Below are positions 60,686 to 64,000 of a stretch of 64,000 nt of DNA, in pieces. Position numbers and translations under genes: made by a program. Under the pieces are notes generated by a model that worked only from the letters and a program-made list of their open reading frames with translations, did no database searches and was not told where the DNA came from. The stretch covers positions 62,001-126,000 of the forward strand of contig JAXLWZ010000011.1 of NCBI GenBank assembly GCA_046328225.1, read 5' to 3'. The stretch is from Amarobacillus sp046328225. Lineage in GTDB: Bacteria; Chloroflexota; Dehalococcoidia; Tepidiformales; Tepidiformaceae. Within the stretch, counting starts at the first letter, position 1; each line of letters opens with the position of its first letter.

Positions 60686-61237
60686 ATGTCGAACCCCTGG
60701 CATCGCCCGGTCCTGGCGGCGTTGGCCGCCGGGCTGCTGCTTGCCGGCGTCATCACGGTCTCGCTCGGCCGCGGCGGTACGAGCGCGAGCGCGGCCGGCA
60801 CCGTGACGGTGGAGATCCTGGACAGCGGCTTCAACCCGCAGGTCTGCCAGGTGAACCGCAACGCCACGACCATCTATTGGAAGAACAAGAGCACGAAGGT
60901 GCGCCGCGTCGTCATCTCCAGCGGCATCGAAGGGCACCCCCTCTTCGATAGCGGCGACATCGCCATCGGCGAGACCACCACCGGCGGCGTCATCGTCAAC
61001 CAGATCTGGGATCAGCAGTACTACGACGAGTACGAGCGCACGATGACGGGCCGGATCGTTTCGCCGCTGAGCCCGAGCGCGCAGATCGCGTGTTCGCCGC
61101 AGCCGCCGACGCCGACTCCCACGCCGACGCGCACGCCCACGCCGATCGCGCCGACGCCGGCGCCGATTCAGCTGCATCCGCGCTGCATCGGGCTGCAGGG
61201 TTGCGCCGTGATGCCCGTGATCGCGGGCGACGACTGA
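60686..61237 (+). CDS. Secreted cupredoxin-like protein
   Basis: A 183-residue exported protein: signal peptide (about 8-36), a beta-sandwich starting VTVEILDSGFNPQVCQVNRNATTIYWKNKST, which reads like a plastocyanin-type fold, and a Thr/Pro linker near the C-terminus. Classical copper ligands are not clear, so a structural cupredoxin is more likely than an electron carrier. Confidence 0.6.
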   Translation: MSNPWHRPVLAALAAGLLLAGVITVSLGRGGTSASAAGTVTVEILDSGFNPQVCQVNRNATTIYWKNKSTKVRRVVISSGIEGHPLFDSGDIAIGETTTGGVIVNQIWDQQYYDEYERTMTGRIVSPLSPSAQIACSPQPPTPTPTPTRTPTPIAPTPAPIQLHPRCIGLQGCAVMPVIAGDD

Positions 61238-61350
61238 GCCGCGGGAAGGCCGTGGCGGCGGCCTTCACACCCATCGCTTGCCGGTTTTGCTAGACTGGGA
61301 GGCGAGCCCGTATCGAGCGGGCACGGAAACACAGCAGGAGTCCCTATCCC

Positions 61351-61722
61351 TTGGCCTTTGCCGATAAGCAAATCGCGTGCCGCGACTGCGGCGTCCACTT
61401 CGTCTTCACCGCGGGCGAGCAAGAGTTTTATGCGAACAAGGGGCTCATGAACGAGCCCACGCGCTGCCAGTCGTGCCGTTCGGCGCGGCGGCAATCGCAG
61501 AGCACGCTGCAGGAGAACGACGGATACGTCCGCTACGGCAACTTCGCCAGCTTCGGCGGGAAGACCCCGCGGCAGATGCACCCGGCGGCCTGCGCCGATT
61601 GCGGCCAGATGACGGAAGTGCCGTTCGTGCCGCGCGGTGAGCGTCCGGTCTACTGCAGCAACTGCTACAGCAAGATCAAGCCGCCGGCCCCGCGCGAGGA
61701 CGCCCCCGCCCCCCGCCGCTAA
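61351..61722 (+). CDS. Zinc-ribbon protein
   Basis: A 123-residue protein with two zinc-binding units: CRDCGVHFVFTAGEQEFY ... RCQSCR (a zf-trcl type domain) and ACADCGQMTEVPFVPRGERPVYCSNCY. The latter is common in Chloroflexota proteins. AGGAG lies upstream of the TTG at 61351. Probably binds nucleic acid or protein. Confidence 0.75.
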   Translation: MAFADKQIACRDCGVHFVFTAGEQEFYANKGLMNEPTRCQSCRSARRQSQSTLQENDGYVRYGNFASFGGKTPRQMHPAACADCGQMTEVPFVPRGERPVYCSNCYSKIKPPAPREDAPAPRR

Positions 61723-61752
61723 CCACAGACACCAGCCCCACCGCGGACGCGC

Positions 61753-61758
61753 TACCAT
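61753..61758 (+). promoter_or_regulatory. -10 box of a probable leaderless mRNA
   Basis: TACCAT ends 7 bases before the ATG at 61766. Confidence 0.45.
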
Positions 61759-61765
61759 GCGCGCT

Positions 61766-62047
61766 ATGGACCTCCTCCTGGCGCAGGTGGCGCGGCTGCT
61801 TGGGCTCGAACGCGCGGGGCTGACCGCCGAGGGTGCCCGTGCGGCCATCGCCGCGCGCCCGGGTGACCTTGGCCTCGCGCTCGTGGCGGAAGCCGCCGAT
61901 AGCGACGATGTCACCGATGCCGAGAGCGCCCGTGTCTACCTCGCCGGCCGCCTGGCCGACCTGGTGACGCTGATTCCGCCGGCATCGGTCGAGGCCGTGC
62001 GCGCCGCCTTCGAAGCCGGAATCGCCGCCTGGGAGGCCGCGGGCTAA
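61766..62047 (+). CDS. Small helical hypothetical protein
   Basis: A 93-residue, Ala-rich helical protein. No recognised domain and no export signal. ATG 61766 fits the upstream -10 box; an ATG at 61757 overlaps that box and is less likely. Confidence 0.55.
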   Translation: MDLLLAQVARLLGLERAGLTAEGARAAIAARPGDLGLALVAEAADSDDVTDAESARVYLAGRLADLVTLIPPASVEAVRAAFEAGIAAWEAAG

Positions 62048-62061
62048 ACCAACGACAGCTC

Positions 62062-62100
62062 CCCCCAGGGGTAGCCCTGGCAACTGGGAACCGGGAACTG
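62062..62100. repeat. Heptad repeat, class B
   Basis: CCCCAGGGGTAG core then CTGGCAA, CTGGGAA, CCGGGAA units. Confidence 0.75.
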
Positions 62101-62123
62101 CGTGCGGCGATTCCCCCGCGTGA

Positions 62124-62129
62124 TAGACT
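62124..62129 (+). promoter_or_regulatory. -10 box of a probable leaderless mRNA
   Basis: TAGACT ends 6 bases before the ATG at 62136. Confidence 0.45.
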
Positions 62130-62135
62130 CCCTCT

Positions 62136-63026
62136 ATGACTGCCAGCGAGCCCACTGATTTCGGCGACCGTCGTTTCGGCTCCGCCCTGGTCAACGTCAC
62201 GAACGTCTGCAACCTTTCGTGCCGCCACTGCTTCGTCTTTCGCGCCGATAACCCGAACGCGCCGAAGGACAAGATGGACGACGCGACGATGCTCCACCAG
62301 CTGGAGCAGCTGCGGGACCGCCACGGCATCCGTTCGATGCTGTTCATGGGCGGCGAGCCGATGATCCGCAAGAACCTGGTCATGCAGGCGATGCCGCTCT
62401 TCGAACGCTCGTCCATCGTCACGAACGGGACCTACGGCATCCCCTCGGTGCCCGGTCACCTGGTCACCGTCTCGCTCGATGGCCCGGAGGCGATGAACGA
62501 CCCCATCCGCGGCGAGGGCGTCTTCCAGAAGGTGAGGAAGGCCGTCTTCGACCGCGACCCGGCCGACGGCACGACCGTCATGCTGCAGATGACCATCACC
62601 AAGGAGAACGCGCCGGGCATCGAGGCGTTCGTCGAGGAGGTGAAGGATTGGCCGGTCACGGGGATCGCCTTCACGTTCTACGTGCCCTCGCTCGGCGAGT
62701 CGTCCGAGCTCGCCTGGGATGACCTCCGCGAACGCGACGCCGTCATCGACCAGGTGATCGCGGTCAAGCAGAAGTACCCCGACCGGGTGAAGACGAACCT
62801 GGGCGCGCTCGAAATGATGAAGTCGGACCGCGCGCTCTCGGTGACGGGCAAGGCGGGCGAGACCTGCGGCCTGCGCCAGATGCTGCCCCTCTATATGGGC
62901 GAAGGCGGCAACTTCGAGCGCACGTTCTGCTGCTACGGCAACAACGTCGATTGCTCCCGCTGCGGCGCCTACGCCGTCTTCAACGGCGCCTTCCACCGCC
63001 GCGCGGGCATCGAACTCGAGGAGTAG
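62136..63026 (+). CDS. Radical SAM protein
   Basis: A 296-residue radical SAM enzyme. CNLSCRHC near residues 25-32 is the CxxxCxxC cluster motif with its aromatic-free variant, and MGGEP the SAM-binding GGE. The C-terminal CGLRQMLPLY ... CCYGNNVDCSRCG holds further Cys residues that may bind an auxiliary cluster, as in SPASM/Twitch proteins. No peptide precursor or partner is evident nearby. Confidence 0.85.
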   Translation: MTASEPTDFGDRRFGSALVNVTNVCNLSCRHCFVFRADNPNAPKDKMDDATMLHQLEQLRDRHGIRSMLFMGGEPMIRKNLVMQAMPLFERSSIVTNGTYGIPSVPGHLVTVSLDGPEAMNDPIRGEGVFQKVRKAVFDRDPADGTTVMLQMTITKENAPGIEAFVEEVKDWPVTGIAFTFYVPSLGESSELAWDDLRERDAVIDQVIAVKQKYPDRVKTNLGALEMMKSDRALSVTGKAGETCGLRQMLPLYMGEGGNFERTFCCYGNNVDCSRCGAYAVFNGAFHRRAGIELEE

Positions 63027-63213
63027 CTGTTTTAGGAGCTGTTAGCTGTTGGCTATTAGCTGCTGGCGGGGCAACCCCGCGGGAGCTGTTAGCTGGCGGC
63101 TATTAGAGCCGCTGGCGGGGCAATCCCGGGGTTGGCTCGTCGCCCTCGCGGACATCCGGGCCGTACTGGCCTAAACGGGGTTGCCCCGCTAACAGCCAAT
63201 AGCTAACAGCTAT
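63024..63213. repeat. Heptad element, class D, with internal duplication
   Basis: GAGCTGT/TAGCTGT-type units begin in the radical SAM stop codon. Blocks 63037-63081 and 63084-63128 are near copies, each with GGCGGGGCAA. A fragment of the Uma2 3' end lies within, then a right arm GCTAACA, GCCAATA, GCTAACA (63188-63211). Confidence 0.8.
63138..63174 (+). pseudogene. Copy of the Uma2 gene 3' end
   Basis: The sequence reads ALADIRAVLA then TAA ACGGGG, matching the last residues of the Uma2 gene (LADIWAVLA, TAA ACGGGG) at ~63768-63805. Similarity continues into the following class D array. It may be the remains of a deleted paralogue. Confidence 0.65.
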
Positions 63214-63216
63214 ACT
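63211..63216 (+). promoter_or_regulatory. -10 box overlapping a heptad array
   Basis: TATACT begins inside the last class D unit and ends 6 bases before the ATG at 63223. Confidence 0.5.
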
Positions 63217-63222
63217 GCTCGA

Positions 63223-63801
63223 ATGGTTGCGTGGCCTGCTTCGCCCGCGAACCCGGAACCGGCGCGTTCGAGCTACGACGGCCGGCGGATGACGCTGTCC
63301 GAGTTCGAGGCGCTGCCCGAGGAGAAGCCGTACCTGCAGTGGTGGGACGGCGTTGTGGTACAAAAGGCCGTGCCGAAGCGCGCTCACGGCCGCATCCAGC
63401 GCCTGCTCCTGACGCTCCTCGACGCCTACGCGCGCGAGCACGGCGCCGAAGCCTGGGCCGAAGCGCACGTCTGGTTCGAAGGGCACGGCTATCTCGTGCC
63501 CGATATCGCGTATTGGGCGCCCGGCAAGCCTGAGGGCGATGACGAACGTTCGCTCCCGCCCACGCTGGCGGTCGAGATCCGTTCGCCTTCGGAGCGGCAG
63601 GCGGGCCAGCGCGAGAAATGCCGCCAGATGCACGCGAACGGCGTTGATGTGTGCTGGCTGGTGGACCCGGCCTCCCGCACGGTCGAGCTGTTCGAGGGCG
63701 CCATCGAAGCCGAACCCCTCCCCGCCGATGGCGCGCTCACGTCGCCGCTTCTCCCCGGCCTCCGCATCCCCCTCGCGGACATCTGGGCAGTACTCGCGTA
63801 A
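63223..63801 (+). CDS. Uma2 family restriction-endonuclease-fold protein
   Basis: A 192-residue DUF820/Uma2 protein. YLQWWDGVVVQKAVPKRAHGRIQ, VPDIAYWAP and LAVEIRSPSERQAGQREKC carry the PD-(D/E)xK-like residues (Asp in VPDI, E-x-R in VEIRSPS). Usually such genes occur in many copies; their role is unclear. Confidence 0.85.
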   Translation: MVAWPASPANPEPARSSYDGRRMTLSEFEALPEEKPYLQWWDGVVVQKAVPKRAHGRIQRLLLTLLDAYAREHGAEAWAEAHVWFEGHGYLVPDIAYWAPGKPEGDDERSLPPTLAVEIRSPSERQAGQREKCRQMHANGVDVCWLVDPASRTVELFEGAIEAEPLPADGALTSPLLPGLRIPLADIWAVLA

Positions 63802-63812
63802 ACGGGGTGTTC

Positions 63813-63845
63813 CCGGCCAACAGCTAATAGCCAACAGCCAGCAGC
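63813..63845. repeat. Heptad repeat, class D
   Basis: GGCCAAC, AGCTAAT, AGCCAAC, AGCCAGC just after the Uma2 stop. Confidence 0.8.
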
Positions 63846-63891
63846 TTCCCTGATACCGTTGATCTCGCAACCAATTTTGCCCGGAGTCCCG

Positions 63892-64000
63892 ATGACCGCC
63901 GCCGAACCCGTGTCCTCCATCCCTGCCCGCATGCCGGCGCTCTACCTGGGGCACGGCGCGCCGACGCTCGTCGATGACGCGACATGGGTGGGCGAACTCG
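63892..64000 (+). CDS. Class III extradiol dioxygenase-like protein, 5' end only
   Basis: Only 36 codons lie in the window. PARMPALYLGHGAPTLVDDATWVGEL matches the N-terminus of DODA/LigB-type aromatic ring-opening dioxygenases (YgiD-like), where HG carries an iron ligand. ATG at 63892. The rest of the gene is outside. Confidence 0.65.
   Translation, partial: MTAAEPVSSIPARMPALYLGHGAPTLVDDATWVGEL

Overview
The window is 64 kb of GC-rich (roughly 70%) bacterial chromosome, densely coding on both strands. I infer a member of the Chloroflexota, perhaps related to Dehalococcoidia or Tepidiformales. The reasons are the many exported proteins with Thr/Pro linkers, a CofC-type F420 biosynthesis enzyme, DUF2269 and PAC2 proteins, and frequent -10 boxes 6-8 nt upstream of start codons, which suggests leaderless mRNAs. 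No rRNA gene or taxonomic marker settles the placement.

Layout. 1-6.6 kb: secreted and surface proteins (matrixin-like protease cut by the window edge, a second zincin, an M23 endopeptidase, a Thr/Pro-rich wall protein) with small housekeeping genes. 6.7-13.6 kb: DinB proteins, a decayed IS3-family element, a secreted protein whose signal peptide is encoded by repeat DNA, a LysM-like lipoprotein, a zinc alcohol dehydrogenase and a metallo-beta-lactamase-fold hydrolase. 13.6-24.7 kb: two coupled glycosyltransferases, cofC, a membrane-anchored DsbA-like protein, a class C beta-lactamase-like hydrolase, two nitroreductases, an aminoglycoside-phosphotransferase-fold kinase and a HAD/MBL pair. 24.7-25.6 kb: a gene-poor segment carrying six copies of TGTTTCAC. 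26-30.5 kb: alr and a TPR-lytic transglycosylase.

30.6-38.5 kb is the conserved origin-proximal block rpmH-rnpA-yidD-[PQQ lipoprotein]-yidC-jag-[kinase]-parA-parB-ridA. Five parS-like palindromes lie between yidD and the lipoprotein. dnaA is not in the window. 38.6-49 kb: an AbrB-like/PIN pair, PAC2, a luciferase-like oxidoreductase, a TPR protein, an AlkD-like protein, transporters, a degenerate GGDEF protein, tRNA-Gly(CCC), a PNPOx-like and a CBS protein. 49-56.6 kb: a MacA/MacB-type export operon, a membrane-anchored clan GH-A glycosidase, a MOSC protein and a possible BECR-fold toxin with a DUF2283-like partner. 56.6-64 kb: metH, a small protein with a TetR-like operator, a cupredoxin-like protein, a zinc-ribbon protein, a radical SAM protein, a Uma2 nuclease and the start of a class III dioxygenase.

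The most striking feature is a dispersed family of intergenic repeats. More than twenty loci carry tandem 7-bp units of seven unrelated sequence classes. They often form inverted arms around a 20-100 bp core, start at or inside stop codons, and in one case run into a coding sequence. The IS element and the TGTTTCAC-bearing segment each sit between the two arms of such an element, and two loci carry duplicated gene 3' ends next to the arrays.
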